Shown in pieces: positions 1 to 6,308 of a DNA stretch of 8,056 bases (position 1 is its first letter; each line of letters opens with the position of its first letter). Origin of the DNA: an uncultured Lachnospiraceae bacterium (GTDB taxonomy: Bacteria > Bacillota > Clostridia > Lachnospirales > Lachnospiraceae); NCBI GenBank assembly GCA_902489925.1, contig CABUBX010000100.1, positions 1 through 8,056 on the forward strand. Reading direction: 5' to 3'. The notes below the pieces were generated by a model. It searched no databases. It saw only the letters and a list, made by a program, of their open reading frames with translations, and was not told the DNA's origin. The position numbers and the translations under genes were made by a program.

Positions 1-219
1 ACAGATTGTCAATTAAAGTGAGTTATACTAGGATATATACAATGCAGAGACGGTGTGTATTGGTCAAAAAGGAAAAGGCTGATAGCTGCCCTTCCGGCGT
101 TAGATGAGTCAGCTGTTTTATTATCGTTTAAAAATAGAGTGTTTTCTATAAGTGCTGCGAAAGCATACAGGTGTATTAAATGCAACAAAATTATTATTGA
201 TTATGATAAAGAAAAGTAG
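1..219 (+). pseudogene. C-terminal part of a small Cys-pair (zinc-ribbon-like, PF20097/DUF6487-type) protein, interrupted by TGA
   Basis: Frame 1 reads openly from 22 to the TAG at 217-219, giving 65 residues. They begin VILGYIQCRDGVYW and end with AYRCIKCNKIIIDYDKEK. This layout (GYIQ near the start, a variable middle, then YxCxxCxKIIIDY at the end) is how I remember the small family called PF20097 or DUF6487, which normally opens with CPxC. An upstream Cys codon at 7-9 fits the second Cys of that opening pair. A TGA at 19-21 separates it from the rest, and removing that single codon would restore the usual spacing from the Cys to GYIQ. No ATG lies in frame after the TGA; the only alternative start is GTG at 55, which would drop the first metal site. 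I infer a decayed gene whose start lies before the window. A sequencing error or recent nonsense change is also possible. The biological role of the family is not known to me. Confidence 0.55.
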
Positions 220-256
220 CATTTTAGGAAAAATTATGTGAATTGATGAAATACTA

Positions 257-262
257 TATAAT
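257..262 (+). promoter_or_regulatory. Isolated TATAAT (-10-like) box with no good -35
   Basis: A perfect TATAAT lies 48 bases before the hairpin at 310-346. The hexamer 17 bases upstream (TTATGT, 234-239) is a poor -35 and there is no TGn extension. The region is very A/T-rich, so chance occurrence is likely. If it is active, it would give a transcript of roughly 80 bases ending at the hairpin. Confidence 0.2.
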
Positions 263-309
263 GGTTATAGAATGTATTTATTAAAATGATTTAATCAACA
301 TATTCAATG

Positions 310-349
310 AGCCCGGTCTACACGATTTTGTGTTCGACCGGGCTTTGAT
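310..349 (+). terminator. GC-rich hairpin, probable intrinsic terminator of the upstream gene
   Basis: AGCCCGGTC at 310-318 pairs perfectly with GACCGGGCT at 336-344, and ACAC (320-323) with GTGT (330-333) extends the helix towards a six-base loop (324-329). The tail is only TTTGATAT, so the U-tract is weak, but the nine-base-pair GC-rich stem is strong. It sits 90 bases after the stop of the partial gene and 63 bases before the parE -35, so it insulates the topoisomerase operon from upstream transcription. Confidence 0.65.
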
Positions 350-368
350 ATATTAAAATATATTAAAA
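349..368. repeat. Two tandem copies of a 10-base A/T unit
   Basis: TATATTAAAA is repeated exactly twice, back to back, just after the hairpin. It lies well upstream of the parE -35. In such A/T-rich DNA this may be simple slippage and need have no function. Confidence 0.5.
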
Positions 369-401
369 TCTACAGTTATAAAATCACTCTTAAAGTAGAT
401 T
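367..401. repeat. Inverted repeat AATCTAC/GTAGATT upstream of the parE promoter
   Basis: AATCTAC at 367-373 is the exact reverse complement of GTAGATT at 395-401, separated by 21 bases. The right arm ends 10 bases before the -35. Arms centred 28 bases apart, close to three helical turns, could bind a dimeric regulator, but seven-base arms in A/T-rich DNA can arise by chance. Confidence 0.35.
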
Positions 402-411
402 AAAAACAGTT

Positions 412-439
412 TTGCACAGTGATAAAAATATGCTATAAT
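412..439 (+). promoter_or_regulatory. Extended -10 promoter of the parE-parC operon
   Basis: The -35 is TTGCAC (412-417) and the -10 is a perfect TATAAT (434-439), 16 bases apart. A TGC immediately before the -10 (431-433) makes it an extended -10 element. Transcription should start near 446, leaving a leader of about 27 bases before the ATG at 473. This rules out translation from the upstream GTG at 419, which lies inside the promoter. Confidence 0.8.
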
Positions 440-460
440 AAAAGTTACGAAATTTTGAAT

Positions 461-465
461 GGAGG
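461..465 (+). promoter_or_regulatory. Ribosome binding site that fixes the parE start
   Basis: GGAGG followed by a seven-base spacer leads to the ATG at 473. This is near-ideal spacing and selects MAKAKTYDAD as the N-terminus. Confidence 0.9.
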
Positions 466-472
466 AAATTTA

Positions 473-2395
473 ATGGCTAAGGCAAAGACTTATGATGCGG
501 ACAGCATATCGGTGCTTGAGGGCTTAGAGGCCGTCAGAAAAAGGCCGGGTATGTATATTGGCAGCGTATCGAGAAAAGGCTTAAACCATCTTATTTATGA
601 AATTGTAGACAATGCGGTGGACGAGCATCTGGCAGGCTACTGCAATTTAATTCATGTAACACTTGAGGCGGACGGCTCGGCAACAATCAGTGATGACGGG
701 CGCGGTATTCCTGTCGGTATGCATAAAAAGGGCATCTCGGCGGAACGTCTTGTATTTACAACACTTCATGCCGGCGGTAAATTTGATGATTCGGCTTATA
801 AAACAAGCGGCGGCCTTCACGGCGTTGGCTCGTCTGTTGTCAACGCACTCTCGGCACGGCTTGATGTGAAGGTCTATAGAGACGGCTGTATTTATCATGA
901 CAGCTACGAGCGGGGTGTGCCGACAACCGAACTTGTTGACGGTTTGCTGCCTGTGGAGGGCAAGGCGAGAAGAACGGGCACAACGGTGAATTTTCTTCCC
1001 GACCCGCAGATTTTTGAGCGGACAGACTTTAAAGCGGACGAGGTTAAGAGCCGGCTTCATGAGACAGCTTACCTTAATTCAGAGCTGACAATTGTTTTTG
1101 AAGATTTGCGCCGCGGTGAGCCTGAGCATGTGGAATATCACGAGCCGGAGGGCATTGTCGGTTTTGTTAGAGATTTGAATAAAAAGAAGGACTGTGTTCA
1201 TGAACCGGTTTACTTTAAAGGCGAAAGCGAAGGCATTACAGTCGAGGGCGCCTTTCAGTATGTCAATGAGTTTCATGAAAATGTTCTCGGCTTTTGCAAC
1301 AATATTTACAATGCCGAGGGGGGCACCCATATTACAGGCTTTAAGACTGTGTTTACAACAGTCATGAATTCTTATGCCCGTGAGCTTGGCATACTCAAAG
1401 AAAAGGATGCGAACTTTACAGGGGCGGATATAAGAAACGGCATGACGGCTGTTATTTCAATCAAGCATCCGGCGCCCCGCTTTGAAGGTCAGACAAAAAC
1501 AAAGCTTGATAATCAGGATGCGTCCAAAGCGACAGGAAAGGTGACAGGCGAGGAGATACAGCTGTATTTTGACAGAAATTTAGAGACGTTAAGGGGCGTT
1601 TTGTCATGCGCCGAAAAGGCGGCAAAAATTCGGAAAACGGAAGAAAAAGCCAAAACGAACCTTTTGTCAAAGCCTAAGTTTTCCTTTGATTCCAACGGAA
1701 AGCTTGCCAACTGTGAGAGCAGGGATGCCAAAAAGTGTGAAATATTTATCGTGGAGGGAGATTCTGCCGGAGGCTCGGCAAAGACGGCAAGAAACCGTCA
1801 GTTTCAGGCGATTTTGCCAATCCGCGGCAAGATTTTAAATGTGGAGAAAGCAAGTATTGATAAGGTGCTTGCCAACGCCGAGATTAAAACGATGATTAAT
1901 GCCTTTGGCTGCGGCTTTTCGGAAGGGTACGGCAATGATTTTGATATCACAAAGCTGCGCTATGATAAAATTATTATTATGGCTGATGCCGATGTGGACG
2001 GCGCCCACATATGCACGCTGCTGCTTACATTGTTTTACCGGTTTATGCCCGAGCTTATTTATGAGGGACATGTCTATATTGCAATGCCGCCCCTTTATAA
2101 AGCAATGCCGGCAAAAGGACATGAAGAATATTTATATGATGATAAAGTGCTGGAAAGATACAGAAAAACACATAAAGGCAGCTTTACTCTGCAAAGATAC
2201 AAAGGTCTCGGCGAGATGGATTCAGACCAGCTTTGGGAGACAACATTAAACCCGGAGACGAGAATTTTAAAGCTTGTAGAAATTGAAGATGCGCGTATGG
2301 CATCGGATGTGACAGAGATGCTTATGGGCACAGACGTGCCGCCGCGGCGGGCGTTTATTTATGAGCGTGCCCATGATGCAGAGCTTGATGTATAA
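473..2395 (+). CDS. parE: DNA topoisomerase IV subunit B (ParE-type; GyrB-family ATPase/Toprim subunit)
   Basis: ATPase subunit of a type IIA topoisomerase; with the next gene's product it forms the heterotetramer that passes one DNA duplex through another in the cytoplasm. At 640 residues it has normal ParE/short-GyrB length. The N-terminal GHKL ATPase domain shows the base Glu at 43 (YEIVDNAVDE), DDGRG at 74-78, HAGGKF at 99-104 and the ATP-lid glycine motif GGLHGVGSSVVNALS at 113-127. The transducer domain follows. The Toprim domain has EGDSAGG at 428-434 and the metal-binding DADVDG at 505-510, and the C-terminal signature QRYKGLGEMD lies at 574-583. The EGDS motif continues KTARNR rather than the common KQGRxR. 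The long GyrB insert of enterobacteria is absent. The start at 473 is supported by GGAGG and the promoter position. ParE is preferred to GyrB because of the partner gene and the absence of oriC-type neighbours; gyrB remains possible. Confidence 0.85.
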   Translation: MAKAKTYDADSISVLEGLEAVRKRPGMYIGSVSRKGLNHLIYEIVDNAVDEHLAGYCNLIHVTLEADGSATISDDGRGIPVGMHKKGISAERLVFTTLHAGGKFDDSAYKTSGGLHGVGSSVVNALSARLDVKVYRDGCIYHDSYERGVPTTELVDGLLPVEGKARRTGTTVNFLPDPQIFERTDFKADEVKSRLHETAYLNSELTIVFEDLRRGEPEHVEYHEPEGIVGFVRDLNKKKDCVHEPVYFKGESEGITVEGAFQYVNEFHENVLGFCNNIYNAEGGTHITGFKTVFTTVMNSYARELGILKEKDANFTGADIRNGMTAVISIKHPAPRFEGQTKTKLDNQDASKATGKVTGEEIQLYFDRNLETLRGVLSCAEKAAKIRKTEEKAKTNLLSKPKFSFDSNGKLANCESRDAKKCEIFIVEGDSAGGSAKTARNRQFQAILPIRGKILNVEKASIDKVLANAEIKTMINAFGCGFSEGYGNDFDITKLRYDKIIIMADADVDGAHICTLLLTLFYRFMPELIYEGHVYIAMPPLYKAMPAKGHEEYLYDDKVLERYRKTHKGSFTLQRYKGLGEMDSDQLWETTLNPETRILKLVEIEDARMASDVTEMLMGTDVPPRRAFIYERAHDAELDV

Positions 2396-2413
2396 AGTGG
2401 AGGAAAGCAGCAG

Positions 2414-4660
2414 ATGAATAAAGAAGAACAGATTATACGCACCGAATATTCGGATGTGATGCAGAAATCTTACATAGATTATGCCATGAGTGTCATTGTG
2501 GCGAGAGCGCTGCCCGATGTGCGCGACGGATTAAAGCCGGTACAGCGCCGGACACTTTATGATATGCATGAGCTTGGCATAAAATACGATAAGCCTTATC
2601 GTAAATGTGCCCGCATTGTCGGGGACACGATGGGTAAATATCACCCTCACGGTGATTCCTCAATTTATGAAGCCCTTGTTGTGATGGCACAGGATTTTAA
2701 AAAAGGGATGACACTTGTGGATGGTCACGGTAATTTCGGCTCGATTGAGGGAGACGGGGCAGCAGCGATGCGTTACACAGAAGCCCGTCTTGAAAAAGTG
2801 ACACAGGAGGCTTTTTTATCGGATTTAGATAAGGATGTCGTTGATTTTGTGCCAAATTTTGATGAAACAGGAAAAGAGCCGGAAGTGCTTCCTGCGAGAG
2901 TGCCGAATCTTTTAGTCAACGGCTCGGAAGGCATTGCGGTCGGCATGGCGACAAGCATACCGCCCCATAATCTTGGTGAGGTGGTTGATGCCGTCAAGGC
3001 TTATATGGCTGACAGCAAGCTGAGTGATGAAGCTCTTTTAGATTATGTCCATGGGCCTGATTTTCCGACCGGCGGTATTGTGATTAACAAAGATGACCTC
3101 AAGGAAATTTACAGAACAGGACAGGGAAAAATAAAGCTTCGGGGCAAGGTTGTATTTGAGAAGGGCAAGGGTTCGGAAAAAGACCGCCTTGTCATTACGG
3201 AAATTCCGTATACGATGATTGGCGCTAATATCGGAAAGTTTTTAAATGATATTTATACGCTGGTGGAAACAAAAAAGACCAATGACATTGTCGATATTTC
3301 AAATCAGTCTTCAAAGGACGGCATCCGTATCGTGCTTGAGCTTCGGAAAAATGCGGATGTTGAAAACCTTAAAAACATGCTTTATAAAAAGACAAAGCTT
3401 GAAGATACATTTGGCGTCAACATGCTTGCTGTGGCAGACGGCCGTCCGGAAACACTGGGACTTCGAAGCATTATCGAATATTTTCTTGATTTTCAGTATG
3501 AGATTACAACAAGAAAATACAGAACAATGCTTGCAAAAGAGCTGGAGAAAAAAGAAATACAGGAAGGTCTCATAAAAGCCTGTGATGTCATTGACTTGAT
3601 TATTGAAATTCTTCGGGGAAGCAAAAATATTAAGCAGGCAAAAACCTGTCTGATGCAAGGTGTTACAGAGGGCATTAAGTTTAAGACGAAGGTATCCGAG
3701 CGGGCGGCTTCAAAGCTTAGATTTTCCGAGCGTCAGGCATCAGCGATTTTAGAGATGCGTCTGTACAAATTAATCGGGCTGGAAATCGAAGCGCTTCAGA
3801 AGGAATATGACGAGACTGTAAAAAATATTGCGGCTTACGAGGATATTCTTGAAAATCATTCCAGTATGACAAAGGTCATTAAAAAAGAGCTGGATGCGAT
3901 TAAAAAAGCCTATGCCGTACCGCGCCGCACATTAATTGAAAATGCGGCAGAAGCGGTTTATGAGGAAAAGAAAATTGAAGAAATGCCGGTTGTCTTTATT
4001 ATGGACCGCTTTGGCTATTCAAAAACCATTGATATGGCAGCCTATGAGCGCAATAAAGAAGCGGTTCATAATGAAAATAAATACATTATTCATTGTATGA
4101 ATACAGGACGGCTTTGTATATTTACAGATACGGGGCGGCTGCATTTGATTCGTGTCATGGATGTGCCGTTTGGGCGTTTCAGAGATAAAGGGACGCCAAT
4201 CGATAATCTTTGTAATTATGACAGTAAAATTGAGCGCATGATTTATGTAGATGATTTGGCAAAGGTCATTACGCAAAAGCTGATTTTCGGCACAAAAAAT
4301 GCCTTTTTCAAAATTGTGGACGGCAGCGAATTTGATGTGTCTAAGCGGACAATCGCGGCAACAAAGCTTAATGAAGGCGATGCGGTCATCGGAATTGCCC
4401 CGTCATCGGATATCAGCCATGTTGTCATTCAAAGCCACAACGGCTATTTTCTTAAATTTGCCTGCACGGATATTCCCGAAAAGAAAAAGGGCGCTGTCGG
4501 TGTCAGGGGTATGAAGCTTTCCGAAGATGATTTTGGGGAAATGCTTTATTTTCTAAAAAACGGTACGGAACAGTTGATTGCTTATAAAGATAAAGAGTTA
4601 TCATTAAATAAACTAAAGCTTGCAAAGCGCGACACGAGGGGTACAAAAGTCAGAGTGTAA
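2414..4660 (+). CDS. parC: DNA topoisomerase IV subunit A (ParC-type; GyrA-family cleavage subunit)
   Basis: DNA-breaking and rejoining subunit that pairs with the preceding ATPase subunit. GGAGG at 2399-2403 precedes the ATG by ten bases, and the gene starts 18 bases after the parE stop, so the two are co-transcribed and probably translationally linked. The winged-helix domain contains DGLKPVQRR (38-46) and HPHGDSSIYEAL (77-88), with the active-site Tyr at 121 in AMRYTEARL. The quinolone-contact positions are Ser82 and Glu86, the usual susceptible-type residues. A tower and a coiled-coil region follow (charged helices around 420-500), then a C-terminal beta-pinwheel from about residue 524, with GVRG at 696-699. 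The protein has 748 residues, close to E. coli ParC and shorter than typical GyrA. The GyrA box (QRRGGKG-like) is absent from the first blade region, which favours a decatenating topoisomerase IV over a supercoiling gyrase. The type IIA family is certain; the ParC assignment is inferred. Confidence 0.85.
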   Translation: MNKEEQIIRTEYSDVMQKSYIDYAMSVIVARALPDVRDGLKPVQRRTLYDMHELGIKYDKPYRKCARIVGDTMGKYHPHGDSSIYEALVVMAQDFKKGMTLVDGHGNFGSIEGDGAAAMRYTEARLEKVTQEAFLSDLDKDVVDFVPNFDETGKEPEVLPARVPNLLVNGSEGIAVGMATSIPPHNLGEVVDAVKAYMADSKLSDEALLDYVHGPDFPTGGIVINKDDLKEIYRTGQGKIKLRGKVVFEKGKGSEKDRLVITEIPYTMIGANIGKFLNDIYTLVETKKTNDIVDISNQSSKDGIRIVLELRKNADVENLKNMLYKKTKLEDTFGVNMLAVADGRPETLGLRSIIEYFLDFQYEITTRKYRTMLAKELEKKEIQEGLIKACDVIDLIIEILRGSKNIKQAKTCLMQGVTEGIKFKTKVSERAASKLRFSERQASAILEMRLYKLIGLEIEALQKEYDETVKNIAAYEDILENHSSMTKVIKKELDAIKKAYAVPRRTLIENAAEAVYEEKKIEEMPVVFIMDRFGYSKTIDMAAYERNKEAVHNENKYIIHCMNTGRLCIFTDTGRLHLIRVMDVPFGRFRDKGTPIDNLCNYDSKIERMIYVDDLAKVITQKLIFGTKNAFFKIVDGSEFDVSKRTIAATKLNEGDAVIGIAPSSDISHVVIQSHNGYFLKFACTDIPEKKKGAVGVRGMKLSEDDFGEMLYFLKNGTEQLIAYKDKELSLNKLKLAKRDTRGTKVRV

Positions 4661-4678
4661 AAAAGGACTTGCTTTTTT
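4659..4678 (+). terminator. Weak A/T hairpin directly after parC
   Basis: AAAAAAG (4659-4665), a six-base loop, then CTTTTTT (4672-4678). The arms are perfectly complementary but hold only one G-C pair, so the hairpin is weak. It starts inside the parC stop codon, and its U-tract overlaps the -35 of the tyrS promoter. It may end the topoisomerase transcript only partly. Confidence 0.35.
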
Positions 4679-4702
4679 GACGCGGATATGATAGGCTATA
4701 CT
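4677..4702 (+). promoter_or_regulatory. tyrS: Candidate promoter of the tyrS T-box transcript
   Basis: TTGACG (4677-4682, five of six to consensus) and TATACT (4697-4702, five of six) are separated by only 14 bases, shorter than the ideal 17. The predicted start near 4709 falls just before the first element of the T-box leader, which supports the location. The short spacer suggests a weak promoter or a slightly different -10. Confidence 0.45.
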
Positions 4703-4708
4703 CAATTT

Positions 4709-4976
4709 CACAAAGCTTAATACACTGAGAAGACCAAGTAGAAGTTTTAGGCTGTCCACAGAAAGTAACCGGCAGATGAGAGGTGCGGATAAGAAAAACT
4801 TTGAATACAGCTTTGAGTGCGTCTAATCCACGCCGGCCGCTGCCGTTATACAGCAAAAGTTTATGACTGCCGCATTGGCAGTATGACAGACTTACAAAGA
4901 CCGGATGCAGCGATGTGCCGGTGAATTAAGGTGGTACCACGAGCCCTCGTCCTTATAAAGATGAGGGCTTTTTATT
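4709..4976 (+). ncRNA. Tyrosine-specific T-box riboswitch (tyrS leader)
   Basis: This leader senses the charging state of tRNA-Tyr and controls transcription into tyrS. Stem I carries an AGTAGA motif at 4737-4742. A helix AAGTTTT (4742-4748) with AAAACTT (4795-4801) borders the specifier loop GAATAC, whose TAC at 4806-4808 is a tyrosine codon. Bases CACT (4723-4726) and AGTG (4816-4819) can close the base of the stem. Further hairpins are GCTG/CAGC (4839-4842 with 4851-4854), ACTGCC/GGCAGT (4866-4871 with 4877-4882) and ACCGG/CCGGT (4900-4904 with 4918-4922). The T-box proper is AAGGTGGTACCACG at 4928-4941. Its bulge UGGU (4932-4935) matches a tRNA ending ACCA, as expected for tRNA-Tyr. The codon, the bulge and the downstream gene all agree. 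The start coordinate is inferred from the promoter. Confidence 0.93.
4928..4954 (+). promoter_or_regulatory. T-box antiterminator
   Basis: AAGG (4928-4931) pairs with CCTT (4951-4954). A seven-base bulge TGGTACC (4932-4938) follows, then ACGA (4939-4942) pairs with TCGT (4947-4950). This is the canonical antiterminator shape. Its 3' half uses bases 4942-4951 that the terminator also needs, so the two folds exclude each other. An uncharged tRNA-Tyr 3' end binding UGGU would stabilise this form. Confidence 0.85.
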
Positions 4977-4977
4977 T
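4942..4977 (+). terminator. T-box regulated intrinsic terminator
   Basis: AGCCCTCGTC (4942-4951) pairs with GATGAGGGCT (4960-4969), ten pairs including one G-U, around an eight-base loop. A TTTTTATTTT tract follows. When tRNA-Tyr is charged, this hairpin should stop transcription before tyrS. Confidence 0.92.
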
Positions 4978-4996
4978 TGCAGAAAGGAAGTTTATT

Positions 4997-6223
4997 ATGG
5001 GTATTTACGAAGAATTGCAGGCCAGAGGCCTGATTGCACAGGTAACGGATGAGCCGTTAATCAGAAAATTAATTAACAACGGAGAGGCAACATTTTATAT
5101 CGGTTTTGACCCGACAGCAGACAGCCTTCATGTAGGTCATTTCATGGCGCTTTGCCTGATGAAACGTCTTCAGGAAGCCGGAAACCGTCCGATTGCCTTA
5201 ATCGGCGGCGGCACAGGAATGATTGGTGACCCTTCAGGACGTTCTGATATGCGTCAGATGATGACAAAGGAGACAATTGAGCATAACTGTGAGTGCTTTA
5301 AAAAGCAGATGAGCCGTTTCATTGACTTCTCCGAGGGCAAGGCTTTAATGGTCAACAATGCAGACTGGCTGCTTGATTTGAATTATGTTGAGCTTTTAAG
5401 AGAAGTCGGACCGCATTTCAGTGTCAATCGTATGCTGACTGCAGAGTGCTACAAGCAGAGAATGGAAAAAGGTTTAAGTTTCCTTGAATTTAACTATATG
5501 ATTATGCAAAGCTATGACTTCTATGCATTATATCAGAGATACGGCTGTAATCTGCAGTTTGGCGGTGATGACCAGTGGAGTAACATGCTCGGCGGCACAG
5601 AGCTGATTCGCCGTAAACTCGGCAAGGATGCAAGTGCTATGACGATTACATTGCTCTTAAATTCAGAAGGAAAGAAGATGGGCAAAACACAAAAGGGTGC
5701 TGTATGGCTTGACCCGAATAAGACAAGTCCGTTTGAATTCTACCAGTACTGGAGAAATGTGGCCGATGCCGATGTGTTAAAGTGTTTAAGAATGCTCACA
5801 TTCCTGCCGCTTGAGCAGATTGACGAGATGGATAAGTGGGAAGGCAGCCAGTTAAATAAAGCCAAAGAAATTCTTGCATACGAGCTGACAAAGCTTGTTC
5901 ACGGCGAAGAAGAAGCCAATCAGGCACAGGCCGCAGCCAAAGCGCTTTTTGTAAACGGCGGTGTGGCAGGCAGCGTTCCGACAAAGGAATATCCGAAGGA
6001 ACAGCTTGATGAGGGCATTGATATCATTACACTTTTAGTGGATACAAAACTTGCTCAAACACGCTCAGAGGGCAGACGTTTAGTGCAGCAGGGCGGTGTG
6101 ACAGTCAATGATGTCAAAGTGCCTGCATTTGATGCCGTATACGGCTCAAAAGACTTTAACGACGAAGGCGCACTGATGATTAAGAAGGGCAAAAAAGGTT
6201 TCTATCAGATTAAAGCTCAGTAA
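4997..6223 (+). CDS. tyrS: Tyrosyl-tRNA synthetase (class Ic aminoacyl-tRNA synthetase)
   Basis: Attaches tyrosine to tRNA-Tyr using ATP, in the cytoplasm. The 408 residues fit the usual bacterial TyrRS length. The Rossmann catalytic domain shows Tyr34 and Asp38 in FYIGFDPTAD, the HIGH motif as HVGH at 45-48, and tyrosine-pocket residues Tyr167, Gln171, Asp174 and Gln193 (in GGDDQW). The KMSKS loop is KMGKT at 227-231, a common variant in this enzyme. The last 65 or so residues form an S4-like RNA-binding domain (TRSEGRRLVQQGGVTVND). AGGAAG at 4985-4990 lies six bases before the ATG at 4997. An in-frame GTG at 4931 is inside the T-box and cannot be the start. Expression is controlled by the tyrosine T-box just upstream, so the gene responds to the supply of its own substrate tRNA. 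No truncation or unusual residue is seen. Confidence 0.97.
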   Translation: MGIYEELQARGLIAQVTDEPLIRKLINNGEATFYIGFDPTADSLHVGHFMALCLMKRLQEAGNRPIALIGGGTGMIGDPSGRSDMRQMMTKETIEHNCECFKKQMSRFIDFSEGKALMVNNADWLLDLNYVELLREVGPHFSVNRMLTAECYKQRMEKGLSFLEFNYMIMQSYDFYALYQRYGCNLQFGGDDQWSNMLGGTELIRRKLGKDASAMTITLLLNSEGKKMGKTQKGAVWLDPNKTSPFEFYQYWRNVADADVLKCLRMLTFLPLEQIDEMDKWEGSQLNKAKEILAYELTKLVHGEEEANQAQAAAKALFVNGGVAGSVPTKEYPKEQLDEGIDIITLLVDTKLAQTRSEGRRLVQQGGVTVNDVKVPAFDAVYGSKDFNDEGALMIKKGKKGFYQIKAQ

Positions 6224-6236
6224 TTGTGATTTTATA

Positions 6237-6275
6237 AAACGCTCTTAAAGACAGTGGTCTTTGAGAGCGTTTTTC
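6237..6275 (+). terminator. Strong terminator after tyrS, probably bidirectional
   Basis: ACGCTCTTAAAGAC (6239-6252) pairs with GTCTTTGAGAGCGT (6257-6270), 14 pairs with one G-U, around an AGTG loop. A T-run at 6270-6274 serves the plus strand. On the minus strand the same hairpin is followed by TTTTAT, so it can also end the convergent MATE gene, whose stop is at 6309. Confidence 0.93.
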
Positions 6276-6308
6276 TATAGTTTATATAGGTAAAAAGAAA
6301 TAGGCATC

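Noticed and set aside
19..21. TGA read as selenocysteine in the first gene
   Set aside because: The family is not known to me as a selenoprotein, the position does not match a conserved Cys, and no clear SECIS-like hairpin follows immediately.
241..300. Short peptide MKYYIMVIECIY (about 248-286)
   Set aside because: Only 12 codons, with no ribosome site and no conserved feature; most likely chance.
419..472. Upstream GTG start adding 18 residues to the ParE-type subunit
   Set aside because: It overlaps the promoter, precedes the predicted transcript start, lacks a ribosome site, and the added residues do not resemble the family N-terminus.
647..1060. 137-residue minus-strand open frame inside parE
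   Set aside because: It is fully antisense to a conserved gene, shows no recognisable domain and no convincing ribosome site, and is a by-product of codon usage in parE. Other open frames inside parE, parC, tyrS and the MATE gene were dropped for the same reason.
4679..4823. GACGC (4679-4683) pairing with GCGTC (4819-4823) as the base of T-box Stem I
   Set aside because: The left arm lies in the -35 region, upstream of the predicted transcript start, so it would be absent from the leader RNA.
4931..4996. Upstream GTG start adding 22 residues to TyrS
   Set aside because: It lies in the T-box antiterminator and terminator; AGGAAG before the ATG at 4997 and the family N-terminus favour the shorter form.
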